A DNA stretch of 64,000 nt from the NCBI RefSeq assembly GCF_001540865.1, contig NC_033621.1, forward strand, positions 13,102,276 to 13,166,275, written 5' to 3'. Position 1 is the first letter of the stretch. Each line of letters opens with the position of its first letter. This document shows, piece by piece, positions 47,750-59,402 of the stretch. The translations under genes and the position numbers were made by a program. Under the pieces are notes generated by a model. That model ran no database searches. It saw only the letters and a list, made by a program, of their open reading frames with translations, and was not told where the DNA came from. Source of the stretch: Ananas comosus. Lineage: Eukaryota; Streptophyta; Magnoliopsida; Poales; Bromeliaceae.

Positions 47750-50157
47750 GAATACATGAATCAGTAATTGGTAAATTGGGAGACAGAAAATGAAGTGTTC
47801 TAATCCTGGACACGCTATAAACTTATAAAACTTTTCTTCATTAGAAGCTTATGGATTAAAGGATCTGATTAGGATAATACGACACTGCAATAATGTGGAA
47901 AGCACTTTTTATTCACTGGTCAAACACCAAGATCAGATATGATGATTTGTTGCTGTAGAATATCAACATCTTGCTGCAGAAGTCGAGAAGATCATATTAA
48001 ATGTGCATAATTTTAAACACATCCTTATCACATGAGCTAATGCTTTGAGGATTGTGTACTTGACTACATTATAGTTTCCAATTTTTGGGGCAACAATCTT
48101 TGGTTCAATAGTTGATCTGACTATCGAGAAATGCTCAGATTATTGATCGAAGGACATCCGACTGCTGAACCAATCATGGGTTTGTTCCAAGGATAGCTCC
48201 ATTAGAGCTGTAACTTTTTTACTGATTTTCCAGTCACCCTTTTTGACTCGATTCGACCCAGATGCTAATACCCATGGACCAGGTCCAGGTCCATGATAGA
48301 ATATCCATCAAACTTGCCGACCCGGTTTGATGTTTACTTGATAAAAACAATGCCTAATCCGAAGCCGACCTGGACCTGATTTTCTTTCCTAATCCTTGTA
48401 ATAATGCTTCTTAGTTAGCTAATTTTGTGCTATTTGTGACATGTTATTGGTCTTTTCTTTTGTCATTTATCCTTTACAGGTGTAGTTGCTATTGAATATG
48501 TAATGTAATCTATTTCCTACTTATTGAAGGCTTCCTGAGTAAATTAGGTAGCCATATATACTTCACACAGGACCACCACATGCTTCTTTTTGTAGCATAT
48601 CTCTAGAAGGGGGAGTGAACATCCATGTTGATAGTTTGACATGCACCGAACTTTTTGATCTACTTTGTTAAAAAGCATCAGATCCATCACTAGGGATGTT
48701 AGCCTTTCAATTCCATTCAATGATTAAAAGATTACACCTTCTTCGTAGATGTCATGTATATTAGATCCTACTTAAAAACCAACAAATATTTCTGGGCCTT
48801 CGACCGACACTTTCCGATTAGAAGAGGCTTTCTGTATCTCAAATGGATGGAACAGATCATCTGACATATTAAGAACCCCCTGTTTGTTTAATGGATTACT
48901 GAAGGAAAAAAAAATTCATTTAATAAGGTGGTCCATAATAGGAGACAATACAATGAGAATTTAGTGGCTACACTATATATCATTATGTTATTTTTGACTC
49001 AAAAGAGGATAAAGACTTAACTAGGTTAATATTTTATGACTTTCCTGCCTTTTTTCCTGCTACAATTTTTTTTTCCTCTTTTATTTTTTTCGACTATGTG
49101 ATTCAATGAGAAGTTGGATTTATTGCAAAATCTGATGATTATTGTTCTTTGGTTATTGAATTGATTTTCCTTTTGACAATTAGATTAAGAAGAAAATGAA
49201 ATGATACTCAGCCTAGAAAAGCAAAAAAAATTCATTAAAAAATGAAAGCAATTAAATGGTGGGTCTTTCACATAGGATATCTAATCACTATCACTATTCC
49301 ATCCTTCAAATGATTCATTCCTCTTCTTTGTATTGGTTTCTCATCTCTCTCTCATTGATGGTCTTCTTTTTGCACTTATGTTCATTTAAATTTCATGTAG
49401 AGATAGCATGTGATTAAGGCAAAGTTAACCACACAGGATGTGATGTGTCCTCTTTTTGTTTGTATCTTATTTTATTTTATTTGAAGTTGAATGATGTGTT
49501 TTCTGTTCATAGTAATCAGTGTTTGTATTCAATTCCTCTTGTTGGCAATGTTAGTGTAAATAATGAACTAACACCCCAATCATGTCGAAGAAAATTGCTT
49601 AATTATAACTGACTCACCTTATCACTTAATTTAGCTTAGTTAAAAATTCTTTGTGTCAGCATTTAGAAGGTCAAGCTTCTTATATCATCAAATAGGTTAT
49701 AATAAGGAGTAAACATCTTTGAAACTTCTTGTATAATCGCGATTTCGTCGTATGAACGACACATGGATCCTTAAAAATAGATCGATGACTGCACGAAATC
49801 GCAGGGTGATGTACACAAATTTTGCCATCTTTACATTAGTCACTCATTGAACATTGGAACTAATGATAGTTTCTAATAAGATGGAAAAATACAAGTACTT
49901 AGAGGAGGATTACATTATTGCTTTTAGTAGGCAATTATATGAAGCTTCATCATATCTTTTGGGTGTGCCAGATGGATCTAATTCCTGTAATGTCTCTTGG
50001 TACACCTAATTCTTCAGTTAGCCAAATTAGAGAGAAATTTAAATGAAGAGCAAAATGTATGGATGCTCCCTGATCTATCTTGATTTTGTATGTTGGTACT
50101 TTTACTTTCATTTCAACAATATAGTCCCTGCACTTAGAAGAACATTGACAAAAATTG

Positions 50158-50191
<34 letters not shown>

Positions 50192-51240
50192 TAAAATAGC
50201 CATTTTAATCATGCTTGGATTAACTAAGATAAGAAAAAATAATTGTAATAATTAGGGATTCAAAGTATAATATGTGTAAAAATTTACGAAAACAAAAAAA
50301 GGATTTGAGCCTCTGGCTTCTCAGATAATATAATAGTACAAAAAAGGTTTAAATTAAAAGTGCAGGACCAAGTTGCAATATTGAGATAGCAAAGGGACTA
50401 AACCATGCATTTTTTTACTCTTTACATTCAAAAAAGAAATGAGGGGGAGGCCAACTTATCAAGTGGGTCACATGTTGAGAAAGGGATGTGGAGAAAGATG
50501 ACACCCCTTCATTACATTATGCTTTGTCCTTCATGGATGGTTGGACAAAATGGTAGGTATGAGGGGATGGCCAAGCAACCATATTCATGCCCTAATTATC
50601 TATATATAAAAAAAAGAATTTGCCCATCACTAGTTCAGAGATTCAAGCATTGATTAGAGTTAAAAAATTAGGCTACTTGATGTACTCCTATTATATCATT
50701 CAAGTATTATTTTTAAGAGGGGAGTGGAAAAGGGTTGATAGTGATACTCTCTTTGCCTAACTTAAACAAACCTTTATCTTAGCTAGGAATGGTATGTGTG
50801 TGATTGTGTATTGGGTGGTCATCTAGAATCTAGTTACTTAAAGATAAATCAAGTTATTATCATAGTTATCATAATATGGATAAAATGTATTAATATCCTT
50901 CCACCGTCTCGATACTGCGATATGGTCCTTATACTTTTAGCATAAAATATACTGGGGACTGTAAACTCTCATATATGTTGCAATTTAGTAGCTAACATTT
51001 TCATTCTCTTTGAAGAAAATTCAAGTAAGAAAATCATTTTATAGGTGTTTGCATACCAGAGATTATAGTGCAATGTATGTTAGAACTTGGGGGGGGTAAA
51101 GTATTTAAGTGAAAAGTGTTGAGGACTGATCCGCGATATCGAAAAAGTAGATGGATGTACGGAATGGTGTACATTAGGAATAAGACTAGATTCATGTTTT
51201 GGGGGAAAAGAGGGAGGGGGGGTATAATTAATTGGTAGTT
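47750..51240. other. Intergenic, no gene recognised
   Basis: About 3.5 kb without a supported exon. It holds a poly-T run (50159-50190) and, at 49725-49810, a short inverted pair ATCGCGATTTCGTCGTATG / GCACGAAATCGC that may be a small MITE. Confidence 0.45.
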
Positions 51241-51350
51241 GTGTTTGTATGATGCAATCAAGCTACCAACCTCCAACTACCACCTCCTTTTGTTGCTCTC
51301 TTCTCTCTCTCTCTCTCTCTCTTCTCCGACTATCATACATATATATATAT

Positions 51351-51874
51351 AGAGTTCGGCGGTATATTATCGTAAGTGCGGGAAGCCTTCGTGCTACCAA
51401 GTTGTTTTCGATGATGCGGTTTCCAAATCGAGATCGGCTCCGTTAGGCTTGATCTATACTATTAAAAGTATTGAAAATCAAAATTTATAATTTTTGTTCT
51501 TCATTTACCTATCAAACGAGTAGTTCTAAAAATGAACGGCTGAAAATAAAAATTTCATAAAAAAAATGATAAAAGACTTGAATTAAAATCAGGAGTACTG
51601 ATCTTATTCTAAATACGTAAAAAAAAATTTATAAAAAATTTATCAGATTTGAATTGTTTACACGTTAAATTCACAAACGTATCACATCAGGCCATTAAAA
51701 TTGTCATTTTGAGACCCTTGATCACTAGCCAAATAATGTCGAAAATTATGAAATTTAGTTTCCAAATATTTTCAATAGTGTAGATTAAGTCGAACAGAGC
51801 GATCGTTGATTGAAAGCGGCATCATCGAAAACAATTGGTAGTACGGAGGTTCGTACTACCGATCATATACCAGC

Positions 51875-51875
<1 letters not shown>
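51351..51875. mobile_element. Hairpin-ended TIR element (family H) between (CT)n/(TA)n and (TA)n
   Basis: The left end AGAGTTCGGCGGTATATTAT lies beside TATATATATA. A hairpin follows (GTGCGGGAAGCCTTCGTGC), then GTTGTTTTCGATGATGCGGT. The right side carries the inverted core GCGGCATCATCGAAAACAAT, a hairpin GGTAGTACGGAGGTTCGTAC, and an end beside a (TA)n tract. 525 bp, no ORF. Closest to the truncated copy at 13786. Confidence 0.75.
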
Positions 51876-51915
<40 letters not shown>

Positions 51916-53214
51916 CCAATAAAAAAAATATTTTAATTTCCCACAAAAAAATTAAAATAAAAAAGACTAATGGCAACATCTACCAAGTGGTGGGGAGAGC
52001 TAGGGCTTGGAATGGACCCCCACCAAAGGAAAAATAAAAAAAAACAAGAATATAAAAAAACAACAAAAAAAAGAAAAAGAAAAACACTTGAATGATTGAC
52101 AGGTAGAGGCCAAAAACATGAAAGAGAAAACACTTGGATGTTTGTATCTTATTTAATATTTAAATTCAACCTGTATAACATGTTTCAAGAATATGGCATA
52201 GTTCTAAAATTCTTACCTAATCTAAGTTGTATTAAAAAACTAAATTTACATTCATATGTTATAGATTGCCTCACATGGCTAGGATTATACCCAGTGGAAG
52301 GAATATAACATAACCCACAAGAAATATTATTAAAAATCCTTATAAACAATAATATTTAAGTTTGCTATTTTTTGTTTTTGTTTTTTTTTTTCAGAGGGGG
52401 AAGCATGAGGTAGGTCTTAACTAATATTGGCCCAACTGCAATCTATGTATGTTAAATGCTTTACTTGACATCATATATTCATATGGGGAACTTTGATTAT
52501 ATGTGGATGAGAGAGTTGATTGTGACCTTTACCATCTATGAAACTATTTAATACTAAACATTGCTTACATTTTTATTTATTATTTCTCAAGTGTTAACTT
52601 ATGCGACTCTTGATCTTGACCTTCATGCATGGCTTCATCTCCATGCTACCTTTACTTGTCAATGTAGAACATTATGTAAACCTCCCCTCACCCCCCAAAA
52701 AAACCAATATTTATATATTTTGTTCATTTTGTGTTCGAAAACCATGCAAAAAAAAAAAACATTAAAAAGTATATATAAATAGAAACAAAGAGTCCTGCAT
52801 AATTTCAATTTATTATTCCTTTTACTCAAAAAACAAAAGACAAGTGATCAAAATTATTACATTATATTATGTTTACTAGTTATATGTGTGAACCTACGGC
52901 AAGAGTAGCACTGATATACACATGAAGTCAAATTTGTTTCCCAAAATTATTGGCCAAATTACAGGATCCATGCAATTGAGGGACAAGGACTAATTAACTA
53001 ATCCCCTATTTTCATGACATCAATCGCAAAGCTCGCGATGATAAATTTTTTACATAATTTTTCTATGATTTTTCGGATATTGTATTACTTTGTGGACCAC
53101 CAAGAAACTTTCCAGATCAAAAGCTACTGATAGTATATTTTTGATGTTAATATTTTATGACACACTTGATTTATCTGTCATTAAGATAGAATCTTCTGTA
53201 CGGGAACTTTGCAG
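51876..53214. other. Intergenic, no gene recognised
   Basis: A (TA)n tract lies at 51879-51912; the rest is A-rich sequence with short frames of no recognisable family. Confidence 0.45.
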
Positions 53215-53530
53215 GTACATCTTAGTTAATGATTTCCTCTGGTTTACATCTCATGATAGGAAGAATTCAAAACCTAGGTTAGGCAAATGTCCTCAAATTA
53301 AGCATGCGGTTTCCGCCTTTTTCGAACAGGCGCACTTTGAAAAAATCACATAGATTCAATGTTACATTATGCAGGATTGGATATTAATCAAAGGAAAGTT
53401 TGTTATCTAGTTTCCTATCTAGTCAATTATTAGCTAATTCCTTGTTTCATCCTAAGTAATCTTATTTGAATATTTCAGGGCTCATGAATATTTACAACAT
53501 GCTTTCCATGGTGACAATATGAGCTGTAAG
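53215..53530 (+). other. Two exon-like islands (unidentified gene fragment)
   Basis: Island 1 (53215-53277) follows CTTTGCAG and precedes GTTAGG. Island 2 (53479-53530) follows AATATTTCAG and precedes GTACAT. Joined, they stay open and read YILVNDFLWFTSHDRKNSKP then RAHEYLQHAFHGDNMSCK. Phases agree across the join (2 + 1 bases). I do not recognise the protein and see no start, stop or further exon, so it may be a relic or a captured fragment. Confidence 0.3.
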
Positions 53531-53539
53531 GTACATTTT

Positions 53540-54370
53540 GTCAAAGTTTGATTATAATTATGATATCATACTCTTAACTATTTACCTGTTTAGCTAGGCT
53601 CCAATTATCATAATTATTCAAACATATGAGCTAGCTTGTCTTTAAGTTCATCTACACATGTTTTGTATGATTGATGTTTCTTTTTGCATGTTTAGTCTTT
53701 GTTTTTGCACTTGATTTATACCTTACATTCCTGATATCTGTGCAGTTCCACCCTTTCACTACCTTTTATACATAAAACCTACTTCATTAATAAGATTCTA
53801 ACTTTATCATAGAGTGAAGCCAAAGTGCATCCATCATACAATCCATAAAGGTAGTACCATAAAAACTCCCAACCCTACCAAGCTCCACAAAATCACCCTT
53901 CACATGACATGATATATGTATGTATTACTTAATTTAGACCCTTCCCTAACTAACCAAACTCCATGTTTTTAAATCACCCCCACCCCTCCTTTATTCTTTA
54001 TTGTGATTTGGTTACCTACCCAAAAACACCTCACATGCTCTCCCCCCAAACTAACCCTACATGACAAAAGAAAAGACTCCAAAAGAGAATCAGATTCACA
54101 AAACTAACCCTTCTCTTTCCACACCAACCCTTATCACCTTGTCCCTCCATAGGGAATTAAACAAAAGGAAAAAAAAAAAGAAAAAGAAAGTACCCCATTA
54201 ACATTTTTTGTGACAAATGACCCATTAACAAATCTAATCATGTGTGGACAAAGATATACCTAACATGTGGAGTACATCTTGGAACATAGTGACTCCTCTT
54301 CTTCTTCTTCTTCTTCTTCTCCATTAGAAAATTTTAATGACATGAAGTAACAAGATGAATACAATGCTAA
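53540..54370. other. Intergenic / MYB 3' flank
   Basis: C-rich runs (CACCCCCACCCCTCC words) and a (CTT)n tract at 54296-54320. It probably includes the 3' UTR of the minus-strand MYB gene. Nothing else is supported. Confidence 0.45.
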
Positions 54371-55160
54371 CTATTCTATGTATTGCCCTTCTTCCAAGGG
54401 TCTGTAGTATCTAAAAACATGTGGGTTTTTGCTAGTTTGGCAATTACAAGGCTTCTTGCTTTGGAAACCTAGGTGGTAGCACAAGCAAATGGGTGTGGTG
54501 CTATAAGTTGGTATAAGTGAAATTGGTGTTGTAACTTCTTGCGGAGCGTTTGGCGGTGTAAGCGATTCAGAGGAAGCTGAAGTTTTCGGCGAGGAGCAAT
54601 TCGGGAGGCTTATTGAGAGGTCGAGGTTGAGGTCGGGGCACCGGTCTTCGTCTAGGTTGGCAGTGCCGCCGCTGTGCTGGCAGCAGTCCTCGGTGGAGAG
54701 GTCGGTGGAGGGCTTTAACTCCATGGGAGTGACTTCGCGGTGGAGAGAGGGGGTGGCAACAGCGATGGCAGTGGCGGCGGTAGCAGTGGCGGCGGCAGCA
54801 GCGGTGGATAACGGTCGGTGAGTTTGTGGGTCGAGGCCACGGCTAATGAGCTTGCGCTTTATGTGGGTGTTCCAGTAGTTCTTGATTTCGTTATCCGTCC
54901 TGCCCGGTAACTGCCCCGCGATAAGGGACCATCTGTTGATCACGTAAAATGACGACGAACCATTAGAACAAATTAACTCGTTGGTATAAAAAGGTGCAAC
55001 TCCATAATTCATCAGATACTCTTTATGAATGTCAAACTAAACATCCTAAGTACACAAATCGATTCCAATTGTTCAATCATTTGATAACCAAATCAACCCT
55101 CGAAACAAAATTCTTTCTAACTTGTCAACCAATAATAATATATTTCACAACTTACAATAC

Positions 55161-55198
<38 letters not shown>

Positions 55199-55659
55199 TT
55201 CGGCTCAGATACTATTGATAGTACATACTCTTTGCGCACATGAATACTTTTGCTATGTAAGTAATAGTAAAGAAGAAGAAGAAGAGAATCATACTTATTC
55301 CCAAGCAAGCCATGGAGCTTGATGATGAGCTCATCCTCCTCGTCCGTAAAGTTACCGCGCTTGAGGTCGGGGCGGAGATAGTTCATCCACCGGAGTCGGC
55401 AACTCTTTCCGCATCGAAGCAAGCCTATGAAACACCCCAGCAAGAGGAGCAAGAGATATATAAGAAACATATCCCAATCACCTGGAGAGCTAGCAGCTAC
55501 AAATATGCGAGATCAAAGATATATACCTGCGGCTTTCGGAAGAGAGCGCCAACACCCCTCTCCATGGGCTTTGATGTATGCTATGAGGCGTTGGTCCTCT
55601 TCCTTAGTCCATGCTCCTTTGTTTGTGTGCGCCTTTTCACAACATGGAGACCTCCCCAT
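54371..55659 (-). CDS. R2R3-MYB repressor, subgroup 4 (MYB4-like), 3 exons
   Basis: Minus-strand exons 55659-55527 (133 bp), 55424-55295 (130 bp) and 54932-54371 have the canonical R2R3-MYB exon sizes and give 274 residues. The N-terminus is [21 protein letters not shown]2 about 14-61 and R3 about 67-112. C1 motif [14 protein letters not shown] (117-130). EAR-type repression motif [12 protein letters not shown] (188-199). A Cys motif (CLC, then CNC, residues 237-252) resembles the subgroup-4 zinc-finger-like motif. Members repress phenylpropanoid/lignin and flavonoid genes in the nucleus. The bHLH-interaction signature E76-L77, K80, L84, L91 ends in Gln95 where Arg is expected. A poly-Ala/Thr run covers 131-147. 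Intron 2 contains a (TA)n(GA)n tract with one end of a family-H element. A partial copy of exons 1 and 2 lies just upstream. Confidence 0.93.
55195..55261. mobile_element. Single end of a family-H element in MYB intron 2
   Basis: After (TA)n(GA)n the sequence reads AGAGTTCGGCTCAGATACTA then TTGATAGTAC, matching the terminal consensus of the family. It stops at 55261, the base where the duplicated 2-kb segment begins. Only one end is present. Confidence 0.5.
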
Positions 55660-55827
55660 GGTTCTCTATAGAGAGAAAGCGAGAGAGAGATGGCTTTGTG
55701 TTATCTTGTTATATTTGTAGGTTGGTATAAGAGAGAGAGAGATATATATAGAGAGATATATAGAAAGAGAGAGAGAGAGAGAGAGAAAGAGAGGATTGGA
55801 AGGGGATAGAGAGGATGTGTGGGAGGG

Positions 55828-55833
55828 TTTATA
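55828..55833 (-). promoter_or_regulatory. Candidate TATA box of the MYB gene
   Basis: The minus strand reads CATATAAACCCTCCC, about 170 bases before the ATG and between two (GA)n tracts. The same sequence stands before the partial copy near 57896. Confidence 0.35.
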
Positions 55834-55846
55834 TGGGAGAAGGAAC

Positions 55847-55848
<2 letters not shown>

Positions 55849-55892
<44 letters not shown>

Positions 55893-55906
55893 TGGAGATG
55901 TAGAAG

Positions 55907-55933
<27 letters not shown>
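55849..55933. repeat. (GA)n microsatellites in the MYB promoter/leader
   Basis: Several GA tracts between 55729 and 55933 lie directly upstream of the MYB gene. The counterpart tracts upstream of the partial copy (57806-58005) differ in length. Confidence 0.9.
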
Positions 55934-55938
<5 letters not shown>

Positions 55939-56869
55939 CAGTGAAGGTCCCTCATTGACTCGATCCCATTTGGCCTGTTTGACCGAGTTGGTGCAAAAGA
56001 CTCAAGTGGTTGTTAAAATTAAAAAGAAAAAAAAAAGGAAAAAAAAAGAAAAAAAGAAAAAGCAAAGGAATAAAATATAACTAAATGAAAAAAGTGCCAG
56101 GTTTTCGAATGTGGTTGTTGGTAGTTAGCTCTACTTTTACCCGGGACTTCCTTTTTCATTTTCCTCTAATTTCTCTTACGCACGCATATTTTGAGCTTTT
56201 ATGATTTTATAAGTACGTGAGCATTTCGTCTCAAAATTCGTACAGTGCTAATAAAGAAGACTTAATGGAATATACAGTTAATAGCGCTGTACGAATTTTG
56301 AGGTGATTCGACGGTTAAAAAGTTACAAGCTCAAATATTCTTGTCCTTTTAAAAACATAGAAACTCAACTCTCTCTCTCTCTCTCTCTATTTGTTAATAT
56401 TTATTTTCTCTCTCTATATCTCTCTCAATACCCATATCATGTGGGTTGGAACCTGGGAATGGATTAGGTATGAATCAGTTCCATTTAGGAACAGGATGTT
56501 TGGTTGGGGGTTAAAAATAATTAAAAGGGCTAATAACTCCCCTTGATTTTTTCCTCTTACCGTGCCAAAAATGGTGGAGGGGGTTTGGGATTAATTGCTA
56601 CTTCTAATTAAAGTTAAGTTATTTTGGTAGCCAATTTCTAAAAGTATTGTACCTAACTATGTTGCTAAATTCTTTGTGATTTCTTAATAGTTTCATTTTT
56701 TTTATAAAAATTACAAATTGAGGTAAAAATATTTGTACACAAGTGATCCCAAGTGATCAGGTTGATCGGTCCCCGTGTTAGTCGTCGATGATAACATTAT
56801 TTCTGCGCCATTCTACATCGATTATATATATAGAGAGAGAGAGCGAAAGAGGAAGGTAGCCTTTTCGCA

Positions 56870-56990
56870 AATTTATTTATTTTTTAGGAATGAATGAAGC
56901 CAACTAGTTAAAGTAATTAGATTTTGAATTTGAAACCTCAGGTATCGATGATCGAGTTCTTAACCAGCTGCACTAGATATGATTGGTGCA
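56870..56990 (-). mobile_element. SINE-like fragment (unit A)
   Basis: The minus strand reads an A-box-like TAGTGCAGCTGGTTAAGAAC, then a B-box-like GGTTTCAAATTCAAAATC. The counterpart in unit B lies at about 58963-59070. Tail and target duplication are not clear. Confidence 0.4.
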
Positions 56991-57086
56991 CGAACATGTA
57001 TATTAAGATTAATTATCAGATTGATTTAGCAGGTGGGTTTACACTTTAGACTCCATGATCACACCACCCTCTCCCTTCTCCATTTG

Positions 57087-57129
<43 letters not shown>

Positions 57130-57286
57130 TAAGATTCTACAATGCTTAACTTTTGTACTGTTAAGTGTACCATATTGTCACAGGAATCTAAGGTATTGTA
57201 GAGAGAGGAGAGAGAGAGAGAGAGAGAGAGAGGGTACTTTTGTACTGTTGAGTATACCATATTGTCACGGGAACTTGAGATACTGT

Positions 57287-57287
57287 N
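57287..57287. other. Single N exactly at the duplication junction
   Basis: Left of the N is the end of unit A (GAGATACTGT); right of it is the start of unit B (TAATAGTAAAG). In unit B the same end continues GAGATACTGTATACTGTAGAG, so unit A looks cut off. Confidence 0.8.
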
Positions 57288-57806
57288 TAATAGTAAAGAA
57301 GAAGAAGAGAATCATACTTATTCCCAAGCAAGCCATGGAGCTTGATGATGAGCTCATCCTCCTCGTCCGTAAAGTTACCGCGCTTGAGGTCGGGGCGGAG
57401 ATAGTTCATCCACCGGAGTCGGCAACTCTTTCCGCAACGAAGCAAGCCTAAGAAACACCCCAGCAAGAGGAGCAAGAGATATATAAGAAACATATCCCAA
57501 TCACCTAGAGAGCTAGCAGCTACAAATATGCGAGATCAAAGATATATATATACCTGCGGCTTTCGGAAGAGAGCGCCAACACCCCTCTCCATGGGCTTTG
57601 ATGTATGCTATGAGGCGTTGGTCCTCTTCCTTAGTCCATGCTCCTTTGTTTGTGTGTGCCTTTTCACAACATGGAGACCTCCCCATGGTTCTCTATACAG
57701 AGAAAGAGAGAGAGAGAGATGGCTTTGTGTTATCTTGTTATATATGTAGGTTGGTATAAGAGATAGATGGAGAGATATATAGAGAGATATATATAGAGAG
57801 ATATAT

Positions 57807-57860
<54 letters not shown>

Positions 57861-57912
57861 GATTGGAAGGGGATAAAGAGGATGTGTGGGAGGGTTTATA
57901 TGGGAGAATGAA

Positions 57913-57965
<53 letters not shown>

Positions 57966-59165
57966 TGGAGATGTAGAAGGAGAGAGAGAGAGAGAGAGAG
58001 AGACAGAGGGAAACAGTGAAAGTCCCTCATTGACTCGATCCCATTTGGCCTGTTTGACCGAGTTGGTGCAAAAGACTCTAGTGGTTGTTAAAATTAAAAA
58101 GAAAAAAAAAAGAGGAAAAAAAGAAGAAAAAAAGAAGAAGCAAATGAATAAAATATAACTAAATGAAAAAAGTGCCAGGTTTTCGAATGTGGTTGTTGGT
58201 AGTTAGCTCTACTTTTACCCGGGACTTCCTTTTTCATTTTCCTCTAATTTCTCTTACGCACGCATATTTTGAGCCTTTATGATTTTATAAGTACGTGAGC
58301 ATTTCGTCTCAAAATTCGTACAGTACTAATAAAAAAGACTTAATGGAATATACAGTTAATAGCGCCGTATGAATTTTGAGGTGATCCGACGGCTAAAAAG
58401 TTACAAGCTCAAATGTTCTTGTCCTTTTAAAAGCACAGAAACTCAACTCTCTCTCTCTCTATATATATATATATGTTAATATTTATTTTCTCTCTCTATA
58501 TCTCTCTTAATACCCATATCATGTGGGTTGGAACCTGGGAATGGATTAGGTATGAATCAGTTCCATTTAGGAACAGGATGTTTGGTTGGGGGTTAAAAAT
58601 AATTAAAAGGGCTAATAACTCCCCTTGATTTTTTCCTCTTACCGTGCCAAAAATGGTGGAGGGGGTTTGGGATTAATTGCTACTTCTAATTAAAGTTAAG
58701 TTATTTTGGTAGCCAATTTCTAAAAGTATTGTACCTAACTATGTTGCTAAATTCTTTGTGATTTCTTAATAGTTTCATATTTTTTATAAAAATTACAAAT
58801 TGAGGTAAAAATATTTGTACACAAGTGATCCCAAGTGATCAGGTTGATCGGTCCCAGTGTTAGTCATCGGTGATAACATTATTTCTGCGTCATTCTACAT
58901 CGATTATATATATATAGAGAGAGAGAGCGAAAGAGGAAGGTAGCCTTTTCGCAAATTTATTTATTTTTTAGGAATGAATGAAGCCAACTAGTTAAAGTAA
59001 TTAGATTTTGAATTTGAAACCTCTCGATGATCGAGTTCTTAGCCCGCTGCACTAGATATGATTGGTGAACGAATATGTACATTAAGATTGATTATCAGAT
59101 TGATTTAGCAGGTGGGTTTACACTTTAGACTCCATGATCACACCTCCCTTTCCCTTCTCCATTTG

Positions 59166-59204
<39 letters not shown>

Positions 59205-59276
59205 TAAGATTCTACAATGCTTGCTTAACTTTTGTACTGTTAAGTGTACCATATTGTCACAGGAATCTAAGGTATT

Positions 59277-59313
<37 letters not shown>

Positions 59314-59361
59314 TTTTGTACTGTTGAGTATACCATATTGTCACGGGAACCTGAGATACTG
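57288..59361. repeat. Direct duplication, unit B
   Basis: 2.07 kb matching 55262-57286 in order and orientation, with scattered substitutions (for example a CGA/CGT synonymous change in MYB exon 2) and longer (GA)n/(TA)n tracts. It ends GGAACCTGAGATACTGT and continues into unique sequence. Confidence 0.85.
57318..57686 (-). pseudogene. Partial MYB copy: exons 1 and 2 only
   Basis: Exon 1 57686-57554 (133 bp) and exon 2 57447-57318 (130 bp) encode the same residues 1-87 as the downstream MYB gene; the differences seen are synonymous. The donor of exon 2 is intact, but intron 2 is cut at the N and no exon 3 of its own follows. If the duplication is real, transcripts could skip to the downstream exons. 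If it is an assembly artefact, this is the second allele of the same gene. It cannot by itself make a full R3 repeat or repression domain. Confidence 0.75.
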
Positions 59362-59367
59362 TATACT

Positions 59368-59402
<35 letters not shown>

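Larger units (their letters stand above)
55262..57286. repeat. Direct duplication, unit A (with MYB exons 1-2)
   Basis: This 2.03-kb segment starts TAATAGTAAAGAAGAAG and ends GAACTTGAGATACTGT. It is repeated immediately after the N at 57287, as 57288-59361. It carries MYB exons 1 and 2, the upstream (GA)n promoter region, Tourist-like words and a SINE-like fragment. Divergence between units is low: single-base changes and microsatellite length differences. Confidence 0.85.

Noticed and set aside
57318..57686. Second complete MYB gene
   Set aside because: Only exons 1 and 2 are present before the N; the C-terminal exon is absent.
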